A stretch of DNA of 64,000 nucleotides, from assembly GCF_016316925.1 (NCBI RefSeq), contig NZ_JAEEGB010000003.1:98042-162041 (forward strand), read 5' to 3'. The position numbers and the translations under genes are program-made. Below, piece after piece: positions 44,385 through 54,593 of this stretch. This DNA is from Clostridium aciditolerans (GTDB taxonomy: Bacteria > Bacillota > Clostridia > Clostridiales > Clostridiaceae). The notes below the pieces were generated by a model. The model did no database searches. It was not told where the DNA came from and was given only the letters and a program-made list of their open reading frames with translations. Every line of letters begins with the position of its first letter. Position 1 is the first letter of the stretch.

Positions 44385-44478
44385 CGCCTTCTTATACTAT
44401 TTTATTATAATAGCAGACGCATCTAAGTTACAATCATATGTTTCACTACTACAGATAGCGACCATAGGCAGTATTTAA

Positions 44479-46353
44479 TTACTTTTTACTTTCAGTAACA
44501 TTCGGCCTTGTATCACATATCAATTCAGCTCTAATTCTTTTTATTTTAACTACTCCTTCTTTGGTAAAGGTAAATATCTCATTTAGAAAATCTCTTTTAT
44601 TAAAGGTTCCCTTTTCAACATCATATAATTTCTTCTCTAATCTTCCGGTATAATCCGTATCCATCAATTCCTTTAAAGGGAAGTTTTCAATAAGCTTTAT
44701 CCCCTTCTCTGTAATTAATAATGATTTTCCTTTTGTAGTTATATAATCAGCATACTTTAACTTGTTTATAGTTTCCGCTCTTGTAGCTGCAGTCCCTATA
44801 GAGTATCCATAAAGTATGGAGGAATCCTCTTCGTTATCATCCTCATCACTGCTGTTAGAATTCTTTCCGCAGGTTTCCATGGCTTTTAAAAGAGTTTTTT
44901 CTGTATGATGTGCTGGTGGCTTGCTCTTTTTTGACACCACTTTAATTTCTACCATCTTAACTACGTCATTTTTATTAACTGGAGGTAGTAATTCGTCTTT
45001 TTTATCTTCATCATAAAGTTTAAGCCATCCCTTAACTCTCAGTATTTTCCCTTTAGTTGAGAATAACCTTTCGTAGTTATCCCCTTGCACACTAGTTATT
45101 ATCTCTGTATTCTCGTATTCTGCTGAAGGCATAAATTGAGATATGAATCTGTTTTTTATTGAATTATACACGATTCTTTCGTCTTCTGTTAAATTTTTAG
45201 GAATAATATAAGTTGGTATAATAGCACTATGGCTTTCTACTTTTTCATTGTTAAATACCTTCTTAGAAGTATTAAATACTACTTCGTCTTTAAAAGGCAA
45301 ATCTTTTTTTAGCGTTTCTAATACATTTTTAGCTTTATCTTTTATGCTTTCTTCTAGTGCTGTACTTTCTGTTCTTGGATACGTGATATGTTTCTTTTCA
45401 TATAAGCTCTGCGCTACTTTTAATACTTTATCTGCAGTAAAGCCTTTATATTTGCTTGTTACATATCCCTGTAAATTACTTAGATTAAATAAACTTGGTG
45501 AATTCTCCTTCTTAACTTCTACTGTTTTTTCTTTTATAATGCCGTCTTTCCCATGTATTTCATCTTTAAGTCTTTCTACACTTTGTTTATTGGGAAACTT
45601 ATCCTTTTTACCATGAAAGAACTTACCTTTATATGTACCCGCTTCACCTTTGAAGGTTGCATTTAACTCGAAAAATTCTTCCACCTTGAAATTCTTTATT
45701 TGCATCTCTCTATCATATATCATCTTAAGAGTGGGCATTAATACTCTTCCAATGTTTAAAAGGTTTCCCTTTCCTCTTGTATATTTCATTGTAGCAATAG
45801 AGGTAAAGTTAATTCCTATAACCCAATCTGCCAGTTGTCTACTTACTCCTGCATCTTGTAAGGGCTTCATTTCCGAATTCTTTTTAAGATTATTTAGTCC
45901 CTTGTTGATTTCAGTTGGTGTCCATTCGTTAATTAATATTCTATGTATAGGTTTAGTAACTTTTAGATAGTCAAATATGAGAAGTGCTATAAGTTCCCCT
46001 TCTCTATCAAAGTCTGTAGCTGATACTATATCTGTAACATCCTGTCTATTAACAAGGCTTCTTATTATTTCAAGTTGTTTTTTTGCACCAGGATCTACTA
46101 CATTTTTGTTTTTACCATCATTTTTTATTTTATATTTGAACTCTTCTGGTATATAAGGAAAATTTTCAAAGCTCCATAGCGCTAGCTTAGGATCATAGTC
46201 CTTACAATCGTAAAGTGTTAACAAATGACCAAAGGCCCATGTTATTATATAATTCTCTCCTTCTATATATCCATCTTTTTTCATCTTACACTTAAGCGCT
46301 TCTGCAATATTTCTAGCTACTGAAGGCTTTTCTGCTAATATTAATTTTTTCAT
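44479..46353 (-). CDS. topB: DNA topoisomerase III
   Basis: This 624-residue type IA topoisomerase relaxes and decatenates DNA. The toprim segment KKLILAEKPSVARNIAEAL opens the protein, followed by TDFDREGELIALLIF. The catalytic Tyr is in KHITYPRTESTAL. It is a compact member without the C-terminal zinc domains of TopA. Such compact topB copies are often associated with mobile or plasmid-like elements but are also chromosomal in clostridia. No stalk of partner genes is nearby. The start follows the ribosome site AGGTGAG. Confidence 0.92.
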   Translation of the reverse strand: MKKLILAEKPSVARNIAEALKCKMKKDGYIEGENYIITWAFGHLLTLYDCKDYDPKLALWSFENFPYIPEEFKYKIKNDGKNKNVVDPGAKKQLEIIRSLVNRQDVTDIVSATDFDREGELIALLIFDYLKVTKPIHRILINEWTPTEINKGLNNLKKNSEMKPLQDAGVSRQLADWVIGINFTSIATMKYTRGKGNLLNIGRVLMPTLKMIYDREMQIKNFKVEEFFELNATFKGEAGTYKGKFFHGKKDKFPNKQSVERLKDEIHGKDGIIKEKTVEVKKENSPSLFNLSNLQGYVTSKYKGFTADKVLKVAQSLYEKKHITYPRTESTALEESIKDKAKNVLETLKKDLPFKDEVVFNTSKKVFNNEKVESHSAIIPTYIIPKNLTEDERIVYNSIKNRFISQFMPSAEYENTEIITSVQGDNYERLFSTKGKILRVKGWLKLYDEDKKDELLPPVNKNDVVKMVEIKVVSKKSKPPAHHTEKTLLKAMETCGKNSNSSDEDDNEEDSSILYGYSIGTAATRAETINKLKYADYITTKGKSLLITEKGIKLIENFPLKELMDTDYTGRLEKKLYDVEKGTFNKRDFLNEIFTFTKEGVVKIKRIRAELICDTRPNVTESKK

Positions 46354-46711
46354 TTAACTCACCTGTAATTATTTTCTATGTTGTTCTTATTAAGGCATCT
46401 TCAAAAAATAACTAGTCAATCTGCTAGTCTATTTTGTGTCATACTGCGTCGGCAGAACCCTTAGATAGGGTCGGCTATCTGCGGAACCTTTCTCCTTGTC
46501 TGACACAAAATATCCGTCGCATATTTGATTTGCTATTTTCTTTCAGATGCCTAAAGTAATTATTATTAATAATTATACTATGTATAATACTGCTAAAAAT
46601 TAAAAAACTAAGTAATAGGTCTTTTAAACTTGTAACAAAGTAATATTATACTACTTTTTTCATGCTAAATAAATACAATCTTTAGTACATACTGATAAGG
46701 AAGGTGTAATT
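46354..46711. other. Intergenic region containing a palindromic element
   Basis: This is a gap of 358 bases. Its main content is the 160-base hairpin element at 46393-46552. The remainder up to gpmA is AT-rich, with a GAAGGTG ribosome site at the end. Confidence 0.6.
46393..46552. repeat. 160-bp terminal-inverted-repeat element
   Basis: The ends are AGGCATCT and AGATGCCT. An internal pair ATTTTGTGTCA / TGACACAAAAT (46431-46441 with 46501-46511) encloses a GC-rich core. There is no coding capacity. It is likely a non-autonomous repeat of a type scattered in clostridial genomes. Confidence 0.6.
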
Positions 46712-47461
46712 ATGATAAAACTAGTTTTACTAAGGCACGGTCAAAGTATATGGAATAAGGAAAATAGATTTACTGGATGGACAGATGTAGATTTAACGGA
46801 AGATGGACTAAAAGAAGCAAGAAGAGCCGGAAAGATACTAGCTGAAAATGGATTTACCTTTGACATAGCATATACCTCTGTATTAAAAAGAGCAATTAGA
46901 ACCTTGTGGATTTTACTTGATGAAATGGATTTAATGTGGATACCGGTATATAAGTGCTGGCAGTTAAATGAGAGGCATTATGGTGCACTTCAAGGCCTTG
47001 ATAAAAAAGAAACTGCCGAAAAATACGGAGAAGAACAAGTACATAGGTGGAGACGATTTGTGTATGTGAGCCCTCCTCCTTTAGATAAGGGAGATAAAAG
47101 GTATGCTGGATTTGAAAGTAAGTATAAAGCCTTAAAGGACTCTCAAATTCCACTTACAGAGAATCTTAATGACACGGAAGAAAGAGTAATGCAGTATTGG
47201 CATAGTACTATTGCACCACAAATTAAATCCGGTAAAAACATCATTATATCTGCACACGGTAATACTCTAAGGGCATTAGTTAGATATTTAGATGACATTC
47301 CTGGTGACGGAATTTCAAGCTTGAATATTCCTACAGGAATTCCTCTAGTTTATGAATTAGACAATGACTTAAAACCTATAAGACACTACTATTTAGAAAT
47401 AGAAGGAAAACTTCCTGAAGATTCTATTTCAAAGAATATTCAAGGTATGCCGCACCCTTAG
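46712..47461 (+). CDS. gpmA: 2,3-bisphosphoglycerate-dependent phosphoglycerate mutase
   Basis: This enzyme interconverts 3- and 2-phosphoglycerate in glycolysis. The 249-residue length and the sequence [20 protein letters not shown] with catalytic His in RHG, plus [14 protein letters not shown] and [15 protein letters not shown], are standard for dPGM. Clostridia usually rely on the cofactor-independent GpmI, so this is probably an additional enzyme. GGAAGGTG precedes the ATG. It is monocistronic. Confidence 0.95.
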   Translation: MIKLVLLRHGQSIWNKENRFTGWTDVDLTEDGLKEARRAGKILAENGFTFDIAYTSVLKRAIRTLWILLDEMDLMWIPVYKCWQLNERHYGALQGLDKKETAEKYGEEQVHRWRRFVYVSPPPLDKGDKRYAGFESKYKALKDSQIPLTENLNDTEERVMQYWHSTIAPQIKSGKNIIISAHGNTLRALVRYLDDIPGDGISSLNIPTGIPLVYELDNDLKPIRHYYLEIEGKLPEDSISKNIQGMPHP

Positions 47462-47468
47462 TAAAAAA

Positions 47469-47512
47469 AGATAAAGAACCCAGAGCTTAAAAGTTCCGAG
47501 TTCTTTATCTAT
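47469..47512. terminator. Convergent terminator between gpmA and lctD
   Basis: AGATAAAGAAC (47469-47479) pairs with GTTCTTTATCT (47500-47510). The T-run is on the minus-strand side, so it mainly serves the lactate operon. Confidence 0.75.
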
Positions 47513-47533
47513 GATAAATTATAGGCGAGTATA

Positions 47534-48949
47534 CTATTGACACACTTTACCTGGATTTAATATATTTTTAGGATCGAAGGCTAACTTGATATTTCTCATG
47601 AGCTCCATATAATCATCACCGTATTGTTCAAATAAATATGGTCTCTTAGCATATCCTATTCCGTGCTCTCCTGATACCAACCCGTTAAGTTCAACAGATT
47701 TTTTATACATACATTCAAAGACTTCGCTAAGTTTCTTTTCCCATTCTTCTTGTGATAATTCATCTCTTAGAACATATACATGTAGATTACCGTCTCCAGC
47801 ATGTCCGAAGCTTCTTATTCTTATATTAAACTGTTCTTGAAGTTCATCTGTATACTTAACAAACTCCGCTACTCTGTTTCTTGGAACAACAACATCACAT
47901 TCATCCATTTCTGTTGTTGTAGCTTTAACTGCTTCAAGGAAGGCTCCTCTTGCTGACCATACTGCTTCTTTTCTTTCATCTGTATCCGTTATATATACGT
48001 CTAAAGCTCCTTCCTCTAAACAGATTTGAGCAACTCTGTCATAATCTCTTTCTATGTCTTCTTTGCTATTTCCATCAAAAGTTAATAGTAGGTATGCATC
48101 AGATGAATTATCCGGAAATTTCTTTCCAAGGAATTCTTCAGCGGCTAATATAACTTCTCTTTGCATAAATTCTATAGCTGTTGGTATTGATTTTGATTTA
48201 ATAATCTTTGGTACTGTATTTATTGCTTTTTCGAGGTTAGGGAATGGTATCAATAAACTTATCGCTTTTTTAGGAAGTGGTAATAGCTTTAGTATAGCCT
48301 TTGTTACTATTCCCAATGTACCTTCTGAACCGCATATTAAATCTTTTATGCTGTAGCCGGAACTGTTTTTAACTACTTTGCCGCCAACTTCGATTACCTT
48401 TCCATTTGGAAGAACTACTTCAAGCCCTCTTACGTAATCCCTTGTAACTCCATATTTAACCGCTCTCATACCACCAGCATTAGTATTAATATTTCCACCT
48501 ATTGTAGCAGATTTTTCACCTGGATCTGGTGGATAAAATAAATCATGCTCTTCTACATATTTACCTATTTCCATTAGCAAGACACCTGGTTCTACTGTTA
48601 ATGTTAGATTTTCTTCATCTATTTCAAGTATATTGTTCATTTTAGTTAAGTTTATCATTATTCCACCATGAAGTGGAACAGAAGCTCCAACTAATCCAGT
48701 ACCTGAACCTCTAGCAACCACTGGAAGATTATTCTCATAAGCATAAGCCATTATTTTTGAAACTTCTTCTGTATTCTGTACTTCTACTACAGCATCCGGC
48801 ATCTTGCTAATTCCACCTAATTCATCATGACTAAAATCTTCATTTATATTTTCACCTATAAATACTCTATCTTCACCTAATAGTTCAATTAGAAATTTTA
48901 TATCCTTTTCATCAAGCTTTTTATATTGGTTCGCACAATTACATGCCAT
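47534..48949 (-). CDS. lctD: FAD-linked lactate dehydrogenase of a bifurcating complex (LctD/GlcD-like)
   Basis: This 471-residue GlcD-family flavoprotein has the VAO-type FAD domain ([30 protein letters not shown]) and the C-terminal FAD_oxidase_C domain ending [14 protein letters not shown]. Co-location with EtfB, EtfA, LarA and a lactate permease matches the Acetobacterium woodii lct operon, where the complex couples lactate oxidation to NAD+ with ferredoxin oxidation. The ATG at 48949 follows GGAGG; the upstream TTG is part of the ribosome site. It is the last gene of the operon. Confidence 0.92.
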   Translation of the reverse strand: MACNCANQYKKLDEKDIKFLIELLGEDRVFIGENINEDFSHDELGGISKMPDAVVEVQNTEEVSKIMAYAYENNLPVVARGSGTGLVGASVPLHGGIMINLTKMNNILEIDEENLTLTVEPGVLLMEIGKYVEEHDLFYPPDPGEKSATIGGNINTNAGGMRAVKYGVTRDYVRGLEVVLPNGKVIEVGGKVVKNSSGYSIKDLICGSEGTLGIVTKAILKLLPLPKKAISLLIPFPNLEKAINTVPKIIKSKSIPTAIEFMQREVILAAEEFLGKKFPDNSSDAYLLLTFDGNSKEDIERDYDRVAQICLEEGALDVYITDTDERKEAVWSARGAFLEAVKATTTEMDECDVVVPRNRVAEFVKYTDELQEQFNIRIRSFGHAGDGNLHVYVLRDELSQEEWEKKLSEVFECMYKKSVELNGLVSGEHGIGYAKRPYLFEQYGDDYMELMRNIKLAFDPKNILNPGKVCQ

Positions 48950-49039
48950 TTTGCTTACCTCCAAATCTTTTCTATTATTATGAATTTATTTTTATTCTAA
49001 TGCTTGCTAACTCTTGTATTATGGTTTATCATAGATCAG

Positions 49040-50239
49040 CTAGATTAGACCTTTTCCTTCTTTAATATTATTTATGAGTCTTGGCACTACTTCATATAAA
49101 TCCCCTACTATCCCATAGTGAGCTACATTGAATATAGAAGCTTTAGGATCTTTGTTTATAGCCACTATACAATCCGAATTATTCATACCTGCAGCAAATT
49201 GAACTGCTCCAGATATTCCGCAGGTTATTATTAGTTTCGGCTTTACTGTTCTACCGCTTAACCCTATTTGTTTTTTAGCATCTGCATATCCTGCTTCAAT
49301 TAAAGGCCTTGTTACTGCTATTTGAGCTCCAAGTAAATCAGCAAGTTCTTTTATCATTTCTAAATCTTTTTCTGATTTTACTCCTCTTCCAGCAGCCACT
49401 ATTACATCAGCTTCAGATATGCTTGATTCTAATTCTTTATTTGTTATTTTTAATACACTTATATTTGAAGCAAGCTTTGATTTGTCCATCTCTGCAACAG
49501 TTATTATTCCAGATGCTTCTGCTGATCTTTCTGGGGCATCCATAACCTTATATCTTACTGTAGCAAGTTGTGGTCTGTTATTTGGGTTTATAATTTGTGC
49601 CATAATATTACCGCCAAAGGCCGGCCTTATTTGCACTAAATCAGTATTTTCTTTCATATCAAGTATTGTACAGTCAGCTGTAAGTCCTGTCTTAAATCTT
49701 GCAGCTACTCTTGGTGCAAGGGATCTTCCTACTGTTGTTGCTCCCACTAGCAATGTAGATGGTTTTACTTTGTTTATAAAATCCTCCATTGCTGCAGTAT
49801 ATGGTTCTATTCTGAAGTCTTTTAACTCTTCATAATCATATACAAATACTTCATCTACTCCATAATGTAGAAGCTCCTGTGCCTTATCTTTAATATCATA
49901 TCCAACAAATACTGCATATACTGGATAGTTTACTTTTGACGCTAATTCTCTTCCCTTTCCGATTAGCTCGTAGGTTACAGGGTGAATGTCGCCTTCTACA
50001 TGGTCTACATATACTGCTACACCCTTCCAAAGGCTTTTGTCTATTTGAACTATCTCCTCTTCTACAAATTCCATCACTCCTGCCGGACCCTTTTTAACAC
50101 ATAGCTTGCACATCTTACATCCAGCATTTATTTCTATCTTTCCGTCCTTTTCTTCAATTGCACTAAAGGGACATATTTTTACTAAATCTTCTATAATTGA
50201 AGGAGTTAATTTCTCCGCATTTACTATTAATTTACCCAC
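49040..50239 (-). CDS. lctC: Electron-transfer flavoprotein alpha subunit with ferredoxin-like domain (LctC)
   Basis: This EtfA-type subunit of about 399 residues has a small N-terminal cysteine-rich, Fe-S-like domain (CPFSAIEEKDG, CKMCKLCVKKGPAGV) before the normal EtfA domains. The C-terminal FAD-binding block has LSGRTVKPKLIITCGISGA and a following VAINKDPKA-type segment. The ferredoxin-like domain marks the bifurcating Lct type. A GTG at 50239 is chosen because GGGAGG lies 7 bases before it; a TTG at 50254 overlaps that site. It follows lctB. Confidence 0.92.
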   Translation of the reverse strand: MGKLIVNAEKLTPSIIEDLVKICPFSAIEEKDGKIEINAGCKMCKLCVKKGPAGVMEFVEEEIVQIDKSLWKGVAVYVDHVEGDIHPVTYELIGKGRELASKVNYPVYAVFVGYDIKDKAQELLHYGVDEVFVYDYEELKDFRIEPYTAAMEDFINKVKPSTLLVGATTVGRSLAPRVAARFKTGLTADCTILDMKENTDLVQIRPAFGGNIMAQIINPNNRPQLATVRYKVMDAPERSAEASGIITVAEMDKSKLASNISVLKITNKELESSISEADVIVAAGRGVKSEKDLEMIKELADLLGAQIAVTRPLIEAGYADAKKQIGLSGRTVKPKLIITCGISGAVQFAAGMNNSDCIVAINKDPKASIFNVAHYGIVGDLYEVVPRLINNIKEGKGLI

Positions 50240-50340
50240 TTTTATTCCTCCCAACTTGTACTATGGTTAATTATTAACATTTTAATTTGATTTATCTGGC
50301 TAGACGTCAGTCCAATTTGAAAATATTATTATTGATTATA

Positions 50341-51129
50341 TTATATAAACTTTAATTCTTTAAGCTTCGCATTTAACTTGTCTGCAAGTTCCTCTCCGCT
50401 TCCATTCCACATTTCTTTATCTGTATTTACTGCTGGCGGAAATATTCTTTCGACTTGTGTTGGAGATCCGTTTAATCCATACATCTTTTCATTTTGATCT
50501 TCAAAATCCTTTAAACTAAGCATTTTTACTTCTCTATCTTTTGTAGCTAATTTCTTTCTATATGATGGCAGTCTTGGCTGAAATATATCTTTTTCTACTG
50601 TTAGTAAGCAAGGAAACTTTACTTCTGCCACTTCTATTGTATTTGGCATATCCATTTCTACTATTAATGAATCTGTATTTAATTTCTCTATTTTCAATAC
50701 ATTTGCTATATGTGGTATTCCAAGGTATTCTGCCATTTCTGGGCCTACTTGAGCTGTGTCGCCATCTGTTGTTTGTTTTCCGCAAAGTATTAAATCTATA
50801 TTGCCCATCTGTTTTACACCTTGAGAGATAGTATATGATGTAGCTAAAACATCTGCTCCAGCAAATTTTCTGTCTGAAAGAAGAACTCCTTCATCTGCAC
50901 CCATCATATATGCTTCTTTTATAACTTCTGCTGCTTGAGGTGGTCCCATGCTTATTACTTTCACAGTTCCGCCAACTTGTTCTCTTATTCTTAGAGCTGT
51001 TTCCAGAGCATATAAGTCATATGGATTCATCTTTGAATCTACTCCATCTCTTTTCAATACTCCTGTCACTGGGTCTACTTCTACTTTTGTAGTTCCTGGC
51101 ACTTGTTTAATACATACTAATATATCCAT
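50341..51129 (-). CDS. lctB: Electron-transfer flavoprotein beta subunit (LctB)
   Basis: This 262-residue EtfB subunit binds the bifurcating FAD. It has [19 protein letters not shown] at the N terminus, [14 protein letters not shown], the [17 protein letters not shown] motif, and [18 protein letters not shown]. The ATG at 51129 follows GGAGG; the preceding ATG at 51135 is within one base of that site. It sits 101 bases upstream of lctC and 38 downstream of larA in the same operon. Confidence 0.93.
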   Translation of the reverse strand: MDILVCIKQVPGTTKVEVDPVTGVLKRDGVDSKMNPYDLYALETALRIREQVGGTVKVISMGPPQAAEVIKEAYMMGADEGVLLSDRKFAGADVLATSYTISQGVKQMGNIDLILCGKQTTDGDTAQVGPEMAEYLGIPHIANVLKIEKLNTDSLIVEMDMPNTIEVAEVKFPCLLTVEKDIFQPRLPSYRKKLATKDREVKMLSLKDFEDQNEKMYGLNGSPTQVERIFPPAVNTDKEMWNGSGEELADKLNAKLKELKFI

Positions 51130-51167
51130 TTTCATACCTCCATAAACTTATATTAAAGTTTTCATAG

Positions 51168-52442
51168 TTATCTAACTATAACTGATACACCATCAGGTAT
51201 TACAGCTACTTTTGCATCATTACCTTTTAAAGCATAGGCTTTATTTATTGCTTCTTCAAAGGAGAAAGCATGTTCCATATGCATGTTCCTTATCATCACT
51301 GGATCACACATATCCGTAACCATTATAACTGTATACTTATTAAGCATTCTAGCTAGAATCTGAAACTCCCATTGATCTGGTACTGTTTCATTTCTTGGCA
51401 CTTTAGCTATTCTATCTAACAATTCTGCTGGTGATTTTGCATCTGCTAAATTATCATAGAAAGATTGCCCTCCATGTCCATCATTACAAGCAGCAACCAT
51501 AATAATTACTCCACCTTCTTTACAAGTAGCCTCAGCAGCTGTCATTCCTTTAACCGCTTGGTAAATATTCTGATCCAGTGGATATCCGCCATTAGTTGAA
51601 ACTACTATGTCTGCATCAACCTTATCTATCTTTGAAAGTTCTAATACAAAATTGCATCCCTGTTCATGTGCACGTTCTCTATGTCCAGCAAAGGCATTTA
51701 TTACTTTCTTTTCGCTATCTATTACTACATTGAGTATAAATGCAAGCTTTGCTTTTTTTGCTGCGTATAGCATGTCTCTATGAATAGGGTTATTTTCAAG
51801 TATTCCTGTTCTAGCATGTGGACTTGCTATAAATTCTGAACAATGGTTTGCCATTACAGTTTTTGCTGATGCAATGCCAGGTAATACACTTTTTCTACCG
51901 CCGGAAAACCCTGCAAAGAAGTGAGCTTCTATAAACCCTTCTGCAATAAGCAATTCTGTCTCTACTGCTAGTTTATTTATTATAAGCTCTCCACCGGAAG
52001 GTAAAATTCCTATCTTTACTAAGCTGCTATCGTCCGTTGAATCGTGTATTATAATTTGTTCCTTTTCTACTATTTCCTCGCCAAATTTATTTATAAGCTC
52101 TTCTTTTGTAGTTGCTCTATGAAATCCAGTTGCTATGAGTATTTTTATATCAATATTAGGGTTAACCTCTCTTATTCTTCTGAGCAGTATAGGCATTGTT
52201 ACTTTGCTTGGAACTGGTCTTGTATGATCGCTGGTTATGATAACCATGTTATTTTTGTCTTTAACTAGATCCTCAAGCTTAGAACTGCCTATAGGATTGT
52301 CTAAAGCATTTTCTACAATTTGCTGCTGAGTCAGTTCTGTTTTATATTTTTCTGCCTTTGACTCTAAAATTCCAACTAAATTTTTATCATTAACTTCTAT
52401 TTCCCATATTTGTTTGTGGTAAGGTATTTTAATTTTTGCCAT
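51168..52442 (-). CDS. larA: LarA-family lactate racemase (nickel-pincer)
   Basis: LarA interconverts D- and L-lactate using the nickel-pincer nucleotide cofactor. The 424-residue length and the segments VIITSDHTRPVPSKVTMP, GFHRATTKEEL, EAHFFAGFSGGRKSVLPGI and NGGYPLDQNIYQAVKGM are typical. It lies in the lct operon between the permease and lctB, so the pathway can use both isomers. LarB, LarC and LarE, which build the cofactor, are absent here and must be elsewhere if the enzyme is active. Because LarA homologs form a wide family, another 2-hydroxyacid substrate is possible. Confidence 0.88.
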   Translation of the reverse strand: MAKIKIPYHKQIWEIEVNDKNLVGILESKAEKYKTELTQQQIVENALDNPIGSSKLEDLVKDKNNMVIITSDHTRPVPSKVTMPILLRRIREVNPNIDIKILIATGFHRATTKEELINKFGEEIVEKEQIIIHDSTDDSSLVKIGILPSGGELIINKLAVETELLIAEGFIEAHFFAGFSGGRKSVLPGIASAKTVMANHCSEFIASPHARTGILENNPIHRDMLYAAKKAKLAFILNVVIDSEKKVINAFAGHRERAHEQGCNFVLELSKIDKVDADIVVSTNGGYPLDQNIYQAVKGMTAAEATCKEGGVIIMVAACNDGHGGQSFYDNLADAKSPAELLDRIAKVPRNETVPDQWEFQILARMLNKYTVIMVTDMCDPVMIRNMHMEHAFSFEEAINKAYALKGNDAKVAVIPDGVSVIVR

Positions 52443-52519
52443 ATGATTTACCTCCTTATTATAACGAGCGAATTTACATAATATTAATTAAGTTAAACTT
52501 ATTATCTTTTAATCAATTG

Positions 52520-54028
52520 TTAAAACCCCAATATAGGACCTGCAAAGTATGCTATAACTCCTAAAACGATTACATATATTATGCAGAATTTAAGTGTTGC
52601 ATTCAATATTTTACCCTCGGCACCTGTAAGGCCTGTAGCTGCTGTAGCAACTGCAATACTTTGAGGTGATATCATTTTACCTGCTGTAGCTCCACCTGTA
52701 TTTGCTGCTGCCAGCCAATAAGGGTTCAAGCCTAAAGACTTAGCTGCTTCTACTTGAAGTGGTCCAAATAATATATTGGCGGAGGTATCACTACCAGTTA
52801 CAAAAGTCCCAAGAGCTCCTATTATAGGTGATATTACTGGATACGCATGTCCTGTAACTGCAACTAAAACTACCGCTATAGATTTAATCATTCCACTGTA
52901 GCTCATAATCTTTGCCAGTGATACTATTGCTATTATTGTGATAGCTGATTTAGTCATCTGTTTAACTGTTTTTAGAAGAATTTTTAATATTTCAGCGAAT
53001 TTAGCACCTTGGATTAATCCTCCCACAATTCCTGCTATAATAATTAGCGATCCAGGATTGTTAATCCAAATGAAGGTATATGAGTGATATATTTTAACTG
53101 TGGTACTGATTTTAGATAAATTTTTACTTATTCCTGGGAACAGTGAACTTGTAAGTATTATAACTGCAAACACCAGTATAAATGGAATCCATGCCATAAA
53201 TCCTTCTTTAAAGGATATTTGATCAGTATCTCTAGCTGCTTTGTCCTTATGGAAGATTTTAGCCCAACCTATAGTTACAGCTAAACATACTACAGAACCA
53301 AGTATTGCTGGAAGTTCAGCGCCAATATATTTAGCCGCTAACACTTCTGGTATAGCAAAAGATAGTCCAGATATTAATGCTATTCCTAAAACTCCTTTGA
53401 TTGCTTTAACACTTTTACCAGTAAGCATTACTAACACAACTGGTACAATAACAATTAACAATGATAGCTGTAAGCCTACTGCATAACTTAGCATATTAGA
53501 ATCCAAATTTGTAAGTTTAGCAAGAGTTGATACTGGAAGTCCTATAGCGCCAAAAGCTGTTGGCGTTGTATTTGCTATTAAACATATGATTGCAGCAAAT
53601 ATGGGATCAAATCCAAGCGCCGCCATAATACTAGCAGGAATTGCGACTGCTGTTCCGAAACCTGCAATAGCTTCAAGGAATCCACCAAATCCCCATGCAA
53701 GTATAAGAACCAAGATTCGCTGGTCAGTTGTAATACCAGTCATCATCTTTTTTATTAAATCCATGCTTTTTGTATATATAGATAAGTTGTAGATAAATAC
53801 TGCTGCGATTATTACTATAATTATAGGCCAAATAGCGTTAGCAGCGCCTTCTACCCCTGCCTTTATAGCATCTACTGCTGGCATTTTCCATACTGCAATT
53901 GCTAGTAGCAGGGTTATTCCTAAAGTTACTGGTGTTGCTTTATGACCTGGTGTCTTTAATACCCCTAGTGAAATCATGAGCCAAACTATTGGTATTAATG
54001 CAATGAAAAACAGTAAATACATATTCAT
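52520..54028 (-). CDS. lctP: L-lactate permease
   Basis: This 502-residue LctP-family transporter has about 12 to 14 hydrophobic helices and imports lactate with a proton. The family blocks are AWGFGGFLEAIAGFGTAVAIP and NTTPTAFGAIGLPVSTL, then FVTGSDTSANILFGPLQ and AAANTGGATAGKMISPQS. GGGGGGAT precedes the ATG. It is the first gene of the operon, and the 565-base region before it carries the promoter and operator. Confidence 0.94.
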   Translation of the reverse strand: MNMYLLFFIALIPIVWLMISLGVLKTPGHKATPVTLGITLLLAIAVWKMPAVDAIKAGVEGAANAIWPIIIVIIAAVFIYNLSIYTKSMDLIKKMMTGITTDQRILVLILAWGFGGFLEAIAGFGTAVAIPASIMAALGFDPIFAAIICLIANTTPTAFGAIGLPVSTLAKLTNLDSNMLSYAVGLQLSLLIVIVPVVLVMLTGKSVKAIKGVLGIALISGLSFAIPEVLAAKYIGAELPAILGSVVCLAVTIGWAKIFHKDKAARDTDQISFKEGFMAWIPFILVFAVIILTSSLFPGISKNLSKISTTVKIYHSYTFIWINNPGSLIIIAGIVGGLIQGAKFAEILKILLKTVKQMTKSAITIIAIVSLAKIMSYSGMIKSIAVVLVAVTGHAYPVISPIIGALGTFVTGSDTSANILFGPLQVEAAKSLGLNPYWLAAANTGGATAGKMISPQSIAVATAATGLTGAEGKILNATLKFCIIYVIVLGVIAYFAGPILGF

Positions 54029-54057
54029 TTTTATCCCCCCAATAGAAATAGGTAATA

Positions 54058-54068
54058 TGGTATGACCA
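54058..54068. promoter_or_regulatory. FadR/LldR-type operator at the lctP promoter
   Basis: TGGTATGACCA fits the TGGTNNNACCA pattern bound by FadR-family GntR regulators. It lies just downstream of the likely lctP -10 box, a position suited to repression. Confidence 0.6.
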
Positions 54069-54080
54069 TTGATTGATTCG

Positions 54081-54089
54081 ATTCTAGCA
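54081..54089 (-). promoter_or_regulatory. Putative extended -10 promoter for lctP
   Basis: On the minus strand TGCTAGAAT forms an extended -10 (TGN-TAGAAT). No strong -35 precedes it. Transcription would start close to the TGGTATGACCA operator. Confidence 0.4.
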
Positions 54090-54363
54090 TAATATTCAGA
54101 CTATTTCTATAATAGTTATTTCATTAACACCATCTCGGAAATTGGGGAGATTTCTGTAAACGTTATACTAACAGTGCTTATATTTAATTATTTATAGTAA
54201 AAATTTTTTTTAAATTTTAAAAAAATTCTCTGAAGCTATTAAGTGAAGTTATTAAATTAACATATATGTTAAAAATACTATTAACTAAATAATTAAAGCT
54301 TCAGGTTGTTAATGGAATAAAGCTTATTTTGACATTGTATCTTTAATTGAATTCATGTTAGAA

Positions 54364-54398
54364 AACATTAGTGGTAGTATGGTATTACCACTAATGTT
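54364..54398. promoter_or_regulatory. Large palindrome containing a second operator
   Basis: AACATTAGTGGTA (54364-54376) and TACCACTAATGTT (54386-54398) are exact inverted copies; within, TGGTATTACCA at 54380-54390 is a second TGGTNNNACCA site. It may allow looping repression or control of the regulator gene. Confidence 0.55.
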
Positions 54399-54506
54399 AT
54401 ATTATCATATTATTTATTATATTTCTATAATTGTTATCAAAATAACAATTATTTTGAATTATTAAAATATATTTATTTATAAAAATGTCCTATATAAATT
54501 ACAATA

Positions 54507-54590
54507 AGGCATATGAACTAGCTATTTCCTTTCATATGCCTTAAACAAAAGGATATCAGCCTATTATTAAAAACTGATATCCTTTTAAAA
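54507..54590 (-). terminator. Tandem hairpins after the lactate regulator gene
   Basis: AAGGCATATGAA/TTCATATGCCTT and AAAAGGATATCAG/CTGATATCCTTTT follow the regulator's stop on the minus strand. They form two successive terminators separating it from lctP. Confidence 0.75.
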
Positions 54591-54593
54591 GAT

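Noticed and set aside
49309..49545. Leu-rich plus-strand frame.
   Set aside because: It is a shadow frame opposite lctC with no ribosome site.
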